DNA of 64,000 bases from assembly GCA_002790195.1 (NCBI GenBank), contig PFUR01000058.1, forward strand, positions 1 to 64,000, written 5' to 3'. Under the pieces are notes generated by a model that searched no databases, was not told the origin of the DNA, and was given only the letters and a program-made list of their open reading frames with translations. This DNA comes from Flavobacteriales bacterium CG_4_9_14_3_um_filter_40_17 (GTDB lineage Bacteria; Bacteroidota; Bacteroidia; Flavobacteriales; Flavobacteriaceae). Each line of letters begins with the position of its first letter. Positions within the stretch are counted from its first letter, which is position 1. Made by a program: the position numbers and the translations under genes. Positions 1-8,276 of the stretch are shown here, piece by piece.

Positions 1-360
1 GCCGATTTTGTCATCACCCACCCGAAAGGCTATGAGTTGCATCCAGCTATTGTGAAAGATTCCAGGGTCGAATACAATCAGGAAAAAGCTTTTGAAAATG
101 CTGATTTTGTTTACGTCAAAAACTGGAGTGCCTACCACGATTACGGAAAAGTGCTTTCTACCGACCCGGCTTGGATGGTCACCGCCGAAAAGATGAAACT
201 GACCAACCACGCTTATTTTATGCATTGCCTGCCCGTGCGCCGCAATGTGATTGTGACAGACGAAGTGTTAAACAGCCCACAATCGGTTGTTATCCAACAA
301 GCCAATAACCGTACTTTTGCAGCACAGTTGGTGTTGAAGAAGATATTGGAAAATCTATAA
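1..360 (+). CDS. argF': N-acetylornithine carbamoyltransferase, C-terminal part (5' end outside window)
   Basis: The reading frame is open from base 1, so about 119 C-terminal residues are present and the start lies upstream. The C-terminal signature HCLPVRRNVIVTDEV is the form seen in acetylornithine/succinylornithine transcarbamylases, the Bacteroidota and Xanthomonas branch of the family, rather than in ordinary ornithine transcarbamylase. These enzymes carbamoylate N-acetylornithine (or the succinyl analogue) to N-acetylcitrulline. argB follows after 7 bases and argE and argH come next, which fits an arginine operon. The residue that separates acetyl- from succinyl-specific enzymes is in the missing N-terminal half, so the acyl group is inferred from the neighbourhood only. 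Confidence 0.88.
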   Translation, partial: ADFVITHPKGYELHPAIVKDSRVEYNQEKAFENADFVYVKNWSAYHDYGKVLSTDPAWMVTAEKMKLTNHAYFMHCLPVRRNVIVTDEVLNSPQSVVIQQANNRTFAAQLVLKKILENL

Positions 361-367
361 CTAAATC

Positions 368-1147
368 ATGAAACCCATCCTAAAAATCATCAAAATCGGA
401 GGAAATGTCATCGACGACGAGATGGCACTACAAAGTTTTTTAAAAGACTTTGCCGCCTTGCCGTCACCCAAAATCCTTGTGCACGGCGGCGGGAAAATAG
501 CGACTCAGATTGCGACTAAACTCGGTGTGGAAACCAATATGGTAGGTGGTCGCCGTATCACTGACCAAGCTTCGTTAGACGTAGTGGTGATGACGTACGC
601 GGGTTTGATTAACAAAAAAGTGGTCGCCCTGTTGCAAAAAAACCACTGCAACGCCATCGGGCTTTCGGGTGCCGATGCCGGGAGTATCTTGTCGCGCAAA
701 CGCACGCATCCGGAGATCAATTTTGGCTTTGTCGGCGATGTACAATCGGTTCATTCGGGCAATATCGACAAACTGCTTCAAGCGGGTTTTACACCCGTTT
801 TTTGCGCCATCACCCACGATGCTGCCGGACAGCTACTCAACACCAATGCCGACACCATCGCCTCGGAAGTGGCCATTGGCATGAGCGAAAGTTATCAGGC
901 AGAACTTATCTATTGTTTTGAGAAAAAGGGAGTTCTGACAGATATTAACGACGAAGATTCCGTCATAGAACACATTGACAGCCAGAAATATATCGAATTA
1001 AAAAACGATAAAATTATCGCGGACGGCATGCTTCCAAAAATGGAAAATTGTTTCCACGCCTTACAAAACAAAGTTTCGAAAGTCATCATCGGCCATCCGT
1101 CGATAATCGGCGATAAAAAAAAAATGTTTACAACCTTGGCGATTTAA
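368..1147 (+). CDS. argB: Acetylglutamate kinase
   Basis: This 259-residue cytoplasmic enzyme of the amino-acid kinase family phosphorylates N-acetylglutamate in the second step of arginine synthesis. Visible family motifs are IKIGGNVID at residues 8-16, the glycine-rich HGGGK at 39-43, NTNADTIASEVA near residue 158, and DGMLPKMENC near residue 218, whose lysine belongs to the ATP site. The length is normal for the family. The ATG lies 7 bases after the transcarbamylase stop, so the two are almost certainly co-transcribed. A strong stem-loop follows the gene before argE. Confidence 0.95.
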   Translation: MKPILKIIKIGGNVIDDEMALQSFLKDFAALPSPKILVHGGGKIATQIATKLGVETNMVGGRRITDQASLDVVVMTYAGLINKKVVALLQKNHCNAIGLSGADAGSILSRKRTHPEINFGFVGDVQSVHSGNIDKLLQAGFTPVFCAITHDAAGQLLNTNADTIASEVAIGMSESYQAELIYCFEKKGVLTDINDEDSVIEHIDSQKYIELKNDKIIADGMLPKMENCFHALQNKVSKVIIGHPSIIGDKKKMFTTLAI

Positions 1148-1157
1148 AATGAGACAA

Positions 1158-1188
1158 GACCCGAAAGGTTTTAAAAACCTTTCGGGTC
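1158..1188. repeat. Perfect 14-bp inverted repeat between argB and argE
   Basis: The arms GACCCGAAAGGTTT (1158-1171) and AAACCTTTCGGGTC (1175-1188) are perfectly complementary around a 3-base loop. Downstream on the plus strand comes an A-rich stretch, not a T-run, so it is not a standard intrinsic terminator for the arg operon. Palindromes of this composition (CCCGAAAGGTTTT plus complement) recur as intergenic elements in flavobacterial genomes as I recall them; only one copy is visible here. It may act as an RNA-stabilising or attenuating hairpin inside the operon. Confidence 0.6.
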
Positions 1189-1204
1189 TAAAAAAAGAAA
1201 ATAA

Positions 1205-2269
1205 ATGAACTTAACAGAATTAAAAAACGAAGCATTACAACTCTTGCAACACTTGATTGCAACCCCTTCGTTTTCGACCGAAGAAGATCAAACGGCCAAT
1301 CAAATTGAAAAATGGTTGAGCCGTTTTCACGTACCGTTTGAACGATTTGGAAACAATGTGGTTGTGAAAAATAAATTTTTTGACCCTGTCAAGCCCAACA
1401 TCCTTTTAAACTCACATCACGACACAGTCAAACCCAACGGCGGATACAGCAAAGACCCGTTCGCTCCCGAAATTTCAGACGGAAAACTCTTTGGATTGGG
1501 CAGCAATGATGCCGGTGGCGCTTTGGTTTCGCTATTGGCAACCTTTGTTTATTATTATTCGAAAGAAAATTTAAAATACAACCTTATACTTGTTGCTTCG
1601 GCGGAGGAAGAAAATTCCGGTAGCAACGGGTTGAATAGTGTTTTACCAAAGATTCCAGAGATTGATTTTGCTATCGTAGGCGAGCCAACGGAAATGCATC
1701 TGGCAATATCCGAAAAGGGGTTATTGGTACTCGATTGTGTCGCTCACGGGCAAGCGGGGCATGCCGCACACGGTTTGGGCGACAACGCAATTTACAAAGC
1801 GATGGAAGCCATTGAATGGTTTCGTACATTCGAATTCCTAAAAATTTCTGAAACCTTAGGCAAGATGAAAATGACCGTCACGCAAATCGATGCAGGCAGC
1901 CAGCACAATGTTGTCCCTTCTTCCTGCCATTTTGTGGTTGATGTGCGGGTGACCGATCAATACACCAACACGGAAGTTTTGGAAATTGTCAAATCACATC
2001 TTTCGATTGAGATCAATCCGCGGTCATTGCGGCTCAATTCGTCTTCCATTTCAAAGGAACACCCGATTGTGCAAGCGGGCATTAGGCTTGGGAGAAACAC
2101 CTATGGTTCCCCTACTCTATCCGACCAGTCGGTGTTGAGTTGCCAATCGCTGAAGTTGGGCCCGGGCGATTCGCACCGTTCGCACTCATCCGATGAATTT
2201 ATCTATGTACATGAAGTTGAAGAAGGAATCGATATTTATGTACAACTTATAGAAACTGTAATTTTATAA
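1205..2269 (+). CDS. argE: Acetylornithine/acetylcitrulline deacetylase, M20 family
   Basis: A 354-residue M20-family metallohydrolase. The di-zinc site is visible as H71-x-D73 in NSHHDTVKP, D102 in GLGSNDAGG, and the acidic cluster AEEENSG at 133-139 containing the general-base glutamate. In organisms with the acetylornithine transcarbamylase route, the ArgE-type enzyme removes acetate from N-acetylcitrulline to give citrulline. The upstream gene supports that role, but acetylornithine as substrate cannot be excluded from sequence. It sits 57 bases after argB, across the palindrome at 1158-1188, and 59 bases before argH. Confidence 0.88.
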   Translation: MNLTELKNEALQLLQHLIATPSFSTEEDQTANQIEKWLSRFHVPFERFGNNVVVKNKFFDPVKPNILLNSHHDTVKPNGGYSKDPFAPEISDGKLFGLGSNDAGGALVSLLATFVYYYSKENLKYNLILVASAEEENSGSNGLNSVLPKIPEIDFAIVGEPTEMHLAISEKGLLVLDCVAHGQAGHAAHGLGDNAIYKAMEAIEWFRTFEFLKISETLGKMKMTVTQIDAGSQHNVVPSSCHFVVDVRVTDQYTNTEVLEIVKSHLSIEINPRSLRLNSSSISKEHPIVQAGIRLGRNTYGSPTLSDQSVLSCQSLKLGPGDSHRSHSSDEFIYVHEVEEGIDIYVQLIETVIL

Positions 2270-2328
2270 CCGTTTAAAAAATAATCCTGCCTTTATAAAT
2301 AAAAAAGGTATTAAAACTCGATACAAAC

Positions 2329-3609
2329 ATGAAACTTTGGGACAAAGGCTTTTCAACCGATAAAAAGATAGATGCTTTCACCGTCGGAAATGACCGAGAA
2401 CTCGATTTGGTTTTGGCTAAATATGATGTGATAGGTTCGTTGGCGCATGCCAAAATGCTGGAAAAAATCGGTGTTTTGACGGAATCGGAATGTAACAATC
2501 TTGAACGCGAACTCCATCTGATTTTAGAAGATATTTTGGCCGATAAATTTGTGATTGAAAGCGAATTTGAAGATGTCCATTCGAAAATCGAACACCTGCT
2601 TACCGAAAAATTGGGTGATACCGGGAAAAAAATCCACACGGCTCGCTCCCGAAACGATCAGGTTTTAGTGGATATGCATTTGTATTTGAAAGATGAAATA
2701 AATGATATCAAACAGTCTGTGATGGATTTGTTTGATTTGCTCATGCACAAAGCTGATTTGCACAAAAATGTTATGCTGCCCGGCTACACCCATTTTCAAG
2801 TGGCGATGCCTTCTTCTTTCGGGCTGTGGTTTTCTGCCTATGCCGAAACGTTGATTGACGATGTGGTGATGCTCAACGCGGCTTTCTCGGTTGCCGACCA
2901 AAACCCGTTAGGCTCGGCGGCAGGATATGGAAGCTCATTTCCGGTTGACCGGAAATTCACAACAGATTTTCTTCATTTCAAAACACTGAAATACAATTCG
3001 GTTGCCGCGCAAATGAGTCGCGGGAAAGTGGAAAAAACAACTGCTTTCGCCATGAGCTCGGTCGCCGGGACTCTATCCAAACTCGCGATGGATGTTTGTT
3101 TGTACATGAGTCAGAATTTCGGATTTGTGGCTTTCCCCGATTCGTTGACCACCGGTTCGAGCATCATGCCACACAAGAAAAACCCAGATGTTTTTGAATT
3201 AATCCGCGGGAAATGCAACAAAATTCAATCACTTCCCTACGAACTTACCCTTTTGACAAACAACCTGCCCAGCGGGTATCACCGCGATTTACAGTTGCTC
3301 AAAGAAGGCTTAATCCCCGCCATTCAAAACCTGAAAGCCTGCTTGGAATTGGCTGTGTTTTCGTTGGAACAAATTCAGATTAATCCAAACATCTTGGAAG
3401 ATGACCGGTATGACTATTTGTTCAGCGTTGAAGAGGTCAACAAATTGGTCCAAAAAGGCATGCCTTTCCGCGATGCCTACAAAACGGTTGGGAAACAAAT
3501 ACAAGACAAAACATTTTCACCCCTAAAAAAAGTAAGCCACACCCACGAAGGTAGCATCGGGAATTTGTGTTTAAATGAAATTACCTCAAAAATGAAGGCT
3601 GTTATCTAA
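2329..3609 (+). CDS. argH: Argininosuccinate lyase
   Basis: A 426-residue member of the fumarase/aspartase superfamily that splits argininosuccinate into arginine and fumarate, the last step of the pathway. The superfamily signature GSSIMPHKKNPD lies near residues 274-285 with its catalytic serine loop. The early motif HTARSRNDQV near residue 103 is the substrate-binding HxxRSRNDQ of this family. Length is slightly below the common 450-470 residues. It closes the visible arginine operon; no terminator is evident in the 74 bases after it. Confidence 0.95.
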   Translation: MKLWDKGFSTDKKIDAFTVGNDRELDLVLAKYDVIGSLAHAKMLEKIGVLTESECNNLERELHLILEDILADKFVIESEFEDVHSKIEHLLTEKLGDTGKKIHTARSRNDQVLVDMHLYLKDEINDIKQSVMDLFDLLMHKADLHKNVMLPGYTHFQVAMPSSFGLWFSAYAETLIDDVVMLNAAFSVADQNPLGSAAGYGSSFPVDRKFTTDFLHFKTLKYNSVAAQMSRGKVEKTTAFAMSSVAGTLSKLAMDVCLYMSQNFGFVAFPDSLTTGSSIMPHKKNPDVFELIRGKCNKIQSLPYELTLLTNNLPSGYHRDLQLLKEGLIPAIQNLKACLELAVFSLEQIQINPNILEDDRYDYLFSVEEVNKLVQKGMPFRDAYKTVGKQIQDKTFSPLKKVSHTHEGSIGNLCLNEITSKMKAVI

Positions 3610-3683
3610 ACAGAAGTTTTAACTAAAATCTTGTAATGACTGCCTAATGATTTAGACTATAAAAATTGATAAATCATGAAGTT

Positions 3684-4823
3684 ATGCGAAATTTCAGGTA
3701 TTTTTTAGTTTGCTTGTTTCTACTCAATTGTGTAGTTGTTTTTTCGCAAATCAACAATCCGAATCGACTTCCACTCGACTGGAAAACAGACCTCAGCAAA
3801 ACCAATATTGACCTTTCTGAAGTAACCGTTGTAGTCCGGAAAGGGGCATTTCCTGTTTTGAAAAACCCGAAATTTATCAGACGGCAACAAGGCCTGTTGT
3901 CTTTCTTCAAAAACGAACCCGTTTTGGTGGTCATTTTGGGAAGCGAAGCAAGGGCTTATCCACTGAATATGCTGACCATACACGAAATCGCCAATGACCA
4001 AATCGGCAATAGAAAAATATTGGTTACTTACTGCCCGTTGTGCAATTCGGGAATGGTTTTCGATCGAAATATTGAAATTGACAATCAAACATTATCCCTT
4101 GATTTTGAAGTTTCCGGCATGTTGCGAAACAGCGATATGATCATGTTTGACACCCTAACCGAAACTTGGTGGCAACAACTCACGGGTGAGGGAATAGTCG
4201 GAAAGCTTAGCGGGATGGAATTGAAGATTGTTCCGTCGGTTGTACTTTCAGTATCTGATTTTTTTGATAGCTATCCACAGGGAAAAATCTTATCGAAGGA
4301 AGATACCGGAGTGAATCCAAAAAGTTACGGGCAAAATCCGTATGTCGGCTACGATGTGTTAAACGGGAATCCCTACGGCGGTTTTATCAAACCCGGAAAA
4401 CTGACCCGCAAACTGCCGAATATGGAGCGTGTGATTGGACTGACTATCAACGGTCGACAGATGATTTATCCGTTTACAGAATTAAAAAAATCCAAAGCCG
4501 TCAATGACGAGTTTGAAGGTCAAAAAATTGTTGTTTTCTTCAAAAGTGGAACGGTTTCCGTGTTGGACAGTTATAAGGTTTCCGAGAGCAAAGACGTGGG
4601 AACAGCCATTATTTACAAACCAATTATAGAAGGCCAAACACTTACTTTTAAACAAAAAAAGGATTATTTTTACGATGTGCAAACCAACAGTAAATGGGAC
4701 ATTACCGGCAAATGTTTGTCCGGAAAAAATGAGGGAAAACAACTCGAAATTCAACCTCATGGTATTCACTTAGCTTTTGCATGGCTTGCATTTTACCCGA
4801 AAAGTGAAATTTATTTTGAGTAG
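3684..4823 (+). CDS. DUF3179-domain exported protein
   Basis: A 379-residue protein with an N-terminal signal sequence (MRNFRYFLVCLFLLNC..., probable cleavage after VVVFSQ). I chose ATG 3684 over an in-frame TTG at 3666 because it puts the hydrophobic segment at the very start. The DUF3179 hallmark is present: an ARAYPL segment, then TYCPLCNSG with C117 and C120, then FEVSGMLRNSDMIMFD and ETWWQQLTGE. The function of DUF3179 is not established. The paired cysteines suggest metal or thiol chemistry outside the cytoplasm, which is inference. It stands alone between the arg operon and the DUF4159 gene. Confidence 0.85.
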   Translation: MRNFRYFLVCLFLLNCVVVFSQINNPNRLPLDWKTDLSKTNIDLSEVTVVVRKGAFPVLKNPKFIRRQQGLLSFFKNEPVLVVILGSEARAYPLNMLTIHEIANDQIGNRKILVTYCPLCNSGMVFDRNIEIDNQTLSLDFEVSGMLRNSDMIMFDTLTETWWQQLTGEGIVGKLSGMELKIVPSVVLSVSDFFDSYPQGKILSKEDTGVNPKSYGQNPYVGYDVLNGNPYGGFIKPGKLTRKLPNMERVIGLTINGRQMIYPFTELKKSKAVNDEFEGQKIVVFFKSGTVSVLDSYKVSESKDVGTAIIYKPIIEGQTLTFKQKKDYFYDVQTNSKWDITGKCLSGKNEGKQLEIQPHGIHLAFAWLAFYPKSEIYFE

Positions 4824-4970
4824 CTTAGCTTTCTTAACTAATTGTCAAATAGCACTTATTGGACACCCTTTAGATTGGTTTGAACAGATTTTAACGTCTT
4901 AAAATTCATCTATTTTTATCGACAGTAATTGATTCCGTCAATTCCGGTTTCAGGGTATCGATTTTTCAAA

Positions 4971-4978
4971 TATCTTTA
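4971..4978 (+). promoter_or_regulatory. Candidate -7 box before the DUF4159 gene
   Basis: TATCTTTA is one base from the flavobacterial -7 consensus TAnnTTTG and lies 21 bases before the ATG at 5000. No TTG was found at the expected -33 distance, so the call rests on the -7 box alone. Confidence 0.35.
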
Positions 4979-4999
4979 CCAAACAAATTTTTTCGGCGG

Positions 5000-5653
5000 A
5001 TGCAAAGTTTTTTAAAACCTACACTTTTTGTTTTATTACTGTTCATAGGTATTTTTGCCCACGCGCAACAAATTGCCTTACTCAAATACAAAGGGGGTGG
5101 CGATTGGTATGTCAACCCGACTTCACTACCCAACCTCATTCGTTTTTGCAATGAAAACATTCAAACCAGACTCGAAACTAAACCTGCAACTGTGGCGCCT
5201 TCAAGTTTAGATATTTTTCAATATCCTTTTGTCCACATGACCGGGCACGGCAATGTTTTTTTTAGTGACGAAGATTTGGAAAACCTGAGAAATTATTTGA
5301 TGTCCGGCGGTTTTTTGCACATCGACGACAACTATGGCATGGACGAATATGTGCGCAAAGAAATCAAAAAACTCTTTCCCGAGGAAGAATTGACAGAACT
5401 TCCGGCTTCCCACCCTATTTTCCATCAATCTTACGATTTTCCGGACGGAATACCTAAAATCCATCAACACGACGGCAAACGTCCACAGGCATTTGGCGTT
5501 TTTATTCACGCAAGATTGGTTTTGCTCTATACCTATGAGGTCGATTTGGGTGACGGTTGGGAAGATCCGGAAATAAACAACGACCCACAGGAGGTTAGAT
5601 TGAAAGCACTCAAAATGGGAGCTAATCTAATAGAATATGTTTTTGAAAATTAA
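5000..5653 (+). CDS. DUF4159-domain exported protein
   Basis: A 217-residue protein with a signal peptide ending near AHAQ (residues 1-22). The rest matches the DUF4159 pattern: KYKGGGDWYVNPTSLPNL, then FVHMTGHGNVFFSDEDLENLRNYL, then the GGFLHIDDNYGMDEYVRKEI block. The fold resembles a glutamine-amidotransferase-like/ThuA-like domain in related families, but no enzymatic activity is known. A DUF3820 gene begins 17 bases after the stop, followed by a permease and a methyltransferase, and the spacing suggests one transcript. Confidence 0.85.
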   Translation: MQSFLKPTLFVLLLFIGIFAHAQQIALLKYKGGGDWYVNPTSLPNLIRFCNENIQTRLETKPATVAPSSLDIFQYPFVHMTGHGNVFFSDEDLENLRNYLMSGGFLHIDDNYGMDEYVRKEIKKLFPEEELTELPASHPIFHQSYDFPDGIPKIHQHDGKRPQAFGVFIHARLVLLYTYEVDLGDGWEDPEINNDPQEVRLKALKMGANLIEYVFEN

Positions 5654-5670
5654 TACTTTAATTCATTATC

Positions 5671-5892
5671 TTGCCTGAAATTTCTGACAATCACAAAGAA
5701 CTGCTCAAGCTGGTACAAGCCAAGATGCCATTCGGTAAATATAAAAATCGTTTTTTGATTGACTTGCCCGAATATTACGTGGTTTGGTACAAAAACAAAG
5801 GTTGGCCTGCAGGAAAATTAGGTAAACAGTTGCAATTGGTTTATGAAATCAAGCTCAACGGTTTGGAAGACCTGATACGAAAACTTAGATAG
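5671..5892 (+). CDS. DUF3820 family small protein
   Basis: A 73-residue protein matching DUF3820: the core KMPFGKYKNRFLIDLPEYYVV at residues 19-39 and the C-terminal GKQLQLVYEIKLNGLEDLIR are typical. The start is TTG at 5671; the first in-frame ATG is at codon 19 and would remove the beginning of the conserved core, so the TTG start is preferred. It is a predicted cytoplasmic protein with no known activity. It sits between the DUF4159 gene and the permease. Confidence 0.8.
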   Translation: MPEISDNHKELLKLVQAKMPFGKYKNRFLIDLPEYYVVWYKNKGWPAGKLGKQLQLVYEIKLNGLEDLIRKLR

Positions 5893-5953
5893 ATTTTATT
5901 TGAAAGAAAATCAAGTTTATTCGTTATTTTGCCGTCAATCAATATTAATCGTT

Positions 5954-7042
5954 ATGAATCCAAAAATTATCAGCGGAGGTCTATTGAGAGCCATCGGCAT
6001 CCTTTTCGGGATTTTTTTGCTGCTTTATTTTTTGTACGCCGTCCGTTCGGTCATCCTGTATATCGGCATCGCGGCGGCTGTTTCTTTGATAGGTCGCCCG
6101 GTCGTAATATTTCTGAGAACGCGATTAAAATTTCGCAATACAATCGCGGTTTTAGTGGCCATCGCACTGATTATCGCCATCATCTTGGGTGTATTTTCGT
6201 TGTTGATTCCGGTTTTCATACAACAAAGCCACAACCTCTCCACCATCGATTTCAATTTACTGAGGCAAAACCTGAATGATTTATCGAGAGAAATTAGTCT
6301 TTATTTTGGCCAAAAAGAATTTGATTTGATGCAAAGTATCCAAGCCTCTCAATTCATACAAAAATTCGAGTTTAACATGATTCCAAACTCGTTGAATTAT
6401 CTTTTTAACAGCATCGGCAATTTTGGAGTGGGTTTGTTTTCCATACTTTTCATCACTTTTTTCTTACTCAAAGACAGTAATTTGATGGTAGAAAGTGTTT
6501 TGGTTTTTTCAAAAACCGGGAACGAAGATCGCTTTTTGGGTGTTTTCAACAAAATCAAAGATTTGCTATCACGGTATTTTATCGGCTTGGTTTTTCAGAT
6601 TTTAATTCTATTTATTTTATACAGTATTTTGCTGATGGTTTGTGAAGTCGATAATCCGTTGGCCGTAGCACTTATTTGCGCGTTTCTGAATATAGTCCCC
6701 TACATCGGGCCGATTATCGCGGGTTTTTTGATGCTGCTGCTCACGGTTTCTTCAAACCTCGGGGCCGATTTTCAATCCATCATCTTGCCAAAATTGATTT
6801 ACGTGCTTTCCGGTTATGTCTTCGCGCAACTGATTGACAACGTATTGAGCCAACCGCTTATTTTCTCTAAAAGCGTGCGATCGCATCCGTTGGAAATTTT
6901 TTTAGTGATTATTATTGCCGGTTTGCTTTTCGGGATAGGCGGCATGCTCGTGGCTGTGCCGGGCTATACGGCTATCAAAGTGGTTGCCAAAGAATTTTTA
7001 TCAGAGTACAAAATTGTGCAATCGCTCACCAAAAATCTTTAG
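5954..7042 (+). CDS. AI-2E family (PF01594/DUF20) permease
   Basis: A 362-residue integral membrane protein. ATG 5954 is preferred to an in-frame TTG at 5900 because it starts just before the first membrane segment (GGLLRAIGILFGIFLLLYFLY). Several further hydrophobic segments follow, including GVGLFSILFITFFLL and the C-terminal pair ending in GGMLVAVPGYTAIK, with the conserved NIVPYIGPIIAG loop typical of the family. Members include the AI-2 exporter TqsA and sodium/proton antiporters, so the substrate is open. The next gene starts 3 bases after its stop. Confidence 0.85.
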   Translation: MNPKIISGGLLRAIGILFGIFLLLYFLYAVRSVILYIGIAAAVSLIGRPVVIFLRTRLKFRNTIAVLVAIALIIAIILGVFSLLIPVFIQQSHNLSTIDFNLLRQNLNDLSREISLYFGQKEFDLMQSIQASQFIQKFEFNMIPNSLNYLFNSIGNFGVGLFSILFITFFLLKDSNLMVESVLVFSKTGNEDRFLGVFNKIKDLLSRYFIGLVFQILILFILYSILLMVCEVDNPLAVALICAFLNIVPYIGPIIAGFLMLLLTVSSNLGADFQSIILPKLIYVLSGYVFAQLIDNVLSQPLIFSKSVRSHPLEIFLVIIIAGLLFGIGGMLVAVPGYTAIKVVAKEFLSEYKIVQSLTKNL

Positions 7043-7045
7043 CTC

Positions 7046-8236
7046 ATGTTTCATGCAAGCCTTTTAGAGAAAGAGGTGCAAGCTTTTATTGAAGAACATT
7101 TGAACGATGATTTACAACAATTGGCACTCAAAGGGATTCCTTATAAAAACATTCCCGTTTCAAAAATTATCGACCAAATCACCGGCAGAAAAATTGCTAA
7201 AAATAAGTTCGCACCCGTTTTTGACAGGCCGGGAATTTTATTTCCACCCAAAATATATTTGGAGCAAACCTCCTCTTTTCAAACTGCCTGTTATAAGGCT
7301 TCTTTGGTTTCTGGAAAATCTTTGATTGACCTGACCGGTGGTTTAGGGATTGATACATTTTCATTTTCAACAAAAATGGAAAGTGTCATCCATTGTGAAA
7401 AAAACAGCGGATTATCTGAAATTGCCCGATACAATTTTTTTCAAATCCAACAGACAAAAATAAATTGTTTGACGGTGGACGGCATCCGTTTTTTAAAAGA
7501 AAACCAGCTTTTGTTCGATTGGATTTACATAGACCCTTCGCGGAGAGACACACAAAAAAAGAAAGTCTTTTTGTTGGAAGATTGCGAACCCGATGTATCA
7601 ACAAACCTCGATTTGTTTTTTTCAAAAACAAACCAAATACTGATAAAAACATCACCTTTATTAGACCTTTCGTCCGGAATCCGCTCGTTGCGGTATGTTT
7701 ATGAAATTCATGTGGTTGCTGTTGACAATGAAGTCAAAGAATTGCTATGGATACTCAAAAAAGATAAACTTGTTTCCCCAAAAATCATCACAGTTAATAT
7801 CAATAAGAGCCAAACGCAAACATTTTCTTTTGTTTGGGATGAAGAGATAAGGGTCAAAACAGAATTTTCACCCATCAAAAAATATCTCTTTGAACCCAAT
7901 GCGGCTATTATGAAAAGTGGTGGATTTAAGTCATTTGCCAAAGCATATTCATTGCTCAAATTGCATCCCAACACCCATTTATACACCTCGGATAAATTGA
8001 AAACCATGCCCGGAAGATCCTTTAAAGTGATAGAATCCATTCCTTTTGATAAAAAAATAATCAAGGTGAAATTGATGCATCAAAAGGCGAACATTACCAC
8101 ACGCAATTTCAAGATGTCAGTGGAAGATATTCGAAAAAAGTTTGATATTGCTGATGGAGGCAATTGGTTTGTTTTTTTTACCACCAATTGTTTGGGCAAA
8201 CCGGAAGTGCTTATTTGTGAAAAAATTACGAATTAG
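7046..8236 (+). CDS. Class I SAM-dependent methyltransferase with THUMP-like C-terminal domain
   Basis: A 396-residue cytoplasmic protein. The SAM-binding motif I is DLTGGLGIDT at 95-104 and the catalytic-loop-like DPSRRD is at 163-168, an arrangement seen in RNA and DNA N-methyltransferases of the RsmD/TrmN6 type. The C-terminal third fits the THUMP-like domain of the Bacteroidota family, which suggests an RNA substrate. The actual target is unknown. It is tightly coupled to the permease upstream (3-base gap), and the ATG at 7046 is the only good start. Confidence 0.82.
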   Translation: MFHASLLEKEVQAFIEEHLNDDLQQLALKGIPYKNIPVSKIIDQITGRKIAKNKFAPVFDRPGILFPPKIYLEQTSSFQTACYKASLVSGKSLIDLTGGLGIDTFSFSTKMESVIHCEKNSGLSEIARYNFFQIQQTKINCLTVDGIRFLKENQLLFDWIYIDPSRRDTQKKKVFLLEDCEPDVSTNLDLFFSKTNQILIKTSPLLDLSSGIRSLRYVYEIHVVAVDNEVKELLWILKKDKLVSPKIITVNINKSQTQTFSFVWDEEIRVKTEFSPIKKYLFEPNAAIMKSGGFKSFAKAYSLLKLHPNTHLYTSDKLKTMPGRSFKVIESIPFDKKIIKVKLMHQKANITTRNFKMSVEDIRKKFDIADGGNWFVFFTTNCLGKPEVLICEKITN

Positions 8237-8253
8237 TTTAACCTTCGTTTTTA

Positions 8254-8261
8254 TATATTTG
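8254..8261 (+). promoter_or_regulatory. Perfect -7 box TATATTTG before the lipoprotein gene
   Basis: TATATTTG matches TAnnTTTG exactly and ends 15 bases before the ATG at 8277. It argues that the lipoprotein gene has its own promoter although the methyltransferase stop is only 40 bases upstream. No convincing -33 TTG was seen. Confidence 0.4.
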
Positions 8262-8276
8262 TTCAAAATAATTTCC

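Noticed and set aside
1158-1188. Intrinsic terminator for argB
   Set aside because: The stem is strong but is followed on the plus strand by an A-rich tract, not a T-run, and argE continues the pathway just after it.
3666-3683. TTG start for the DUF3179 gene (and similar TTG extensions at 5900, 32838, 45775 and 61448)
   Set aside because: In each case an ATG just downstream places the signal peptide, membrane segment or cofactor motif at the N-terminus, as the family expects.
4888-4905. Hairpin ATTTTAA/TTAAAAT after the DUF3179 gene as a terminator
   Set aside because: Only seven A/T pairs with no T-run; too weak to call.
8142-8276. N-terminal extension of the lipoprotein gene from ATG 8142
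   Set aside because: It would run through the end of the methyltransferase gene and bury the lipoprotein signal; ATG 8277 also has a perfect -7 box before it.
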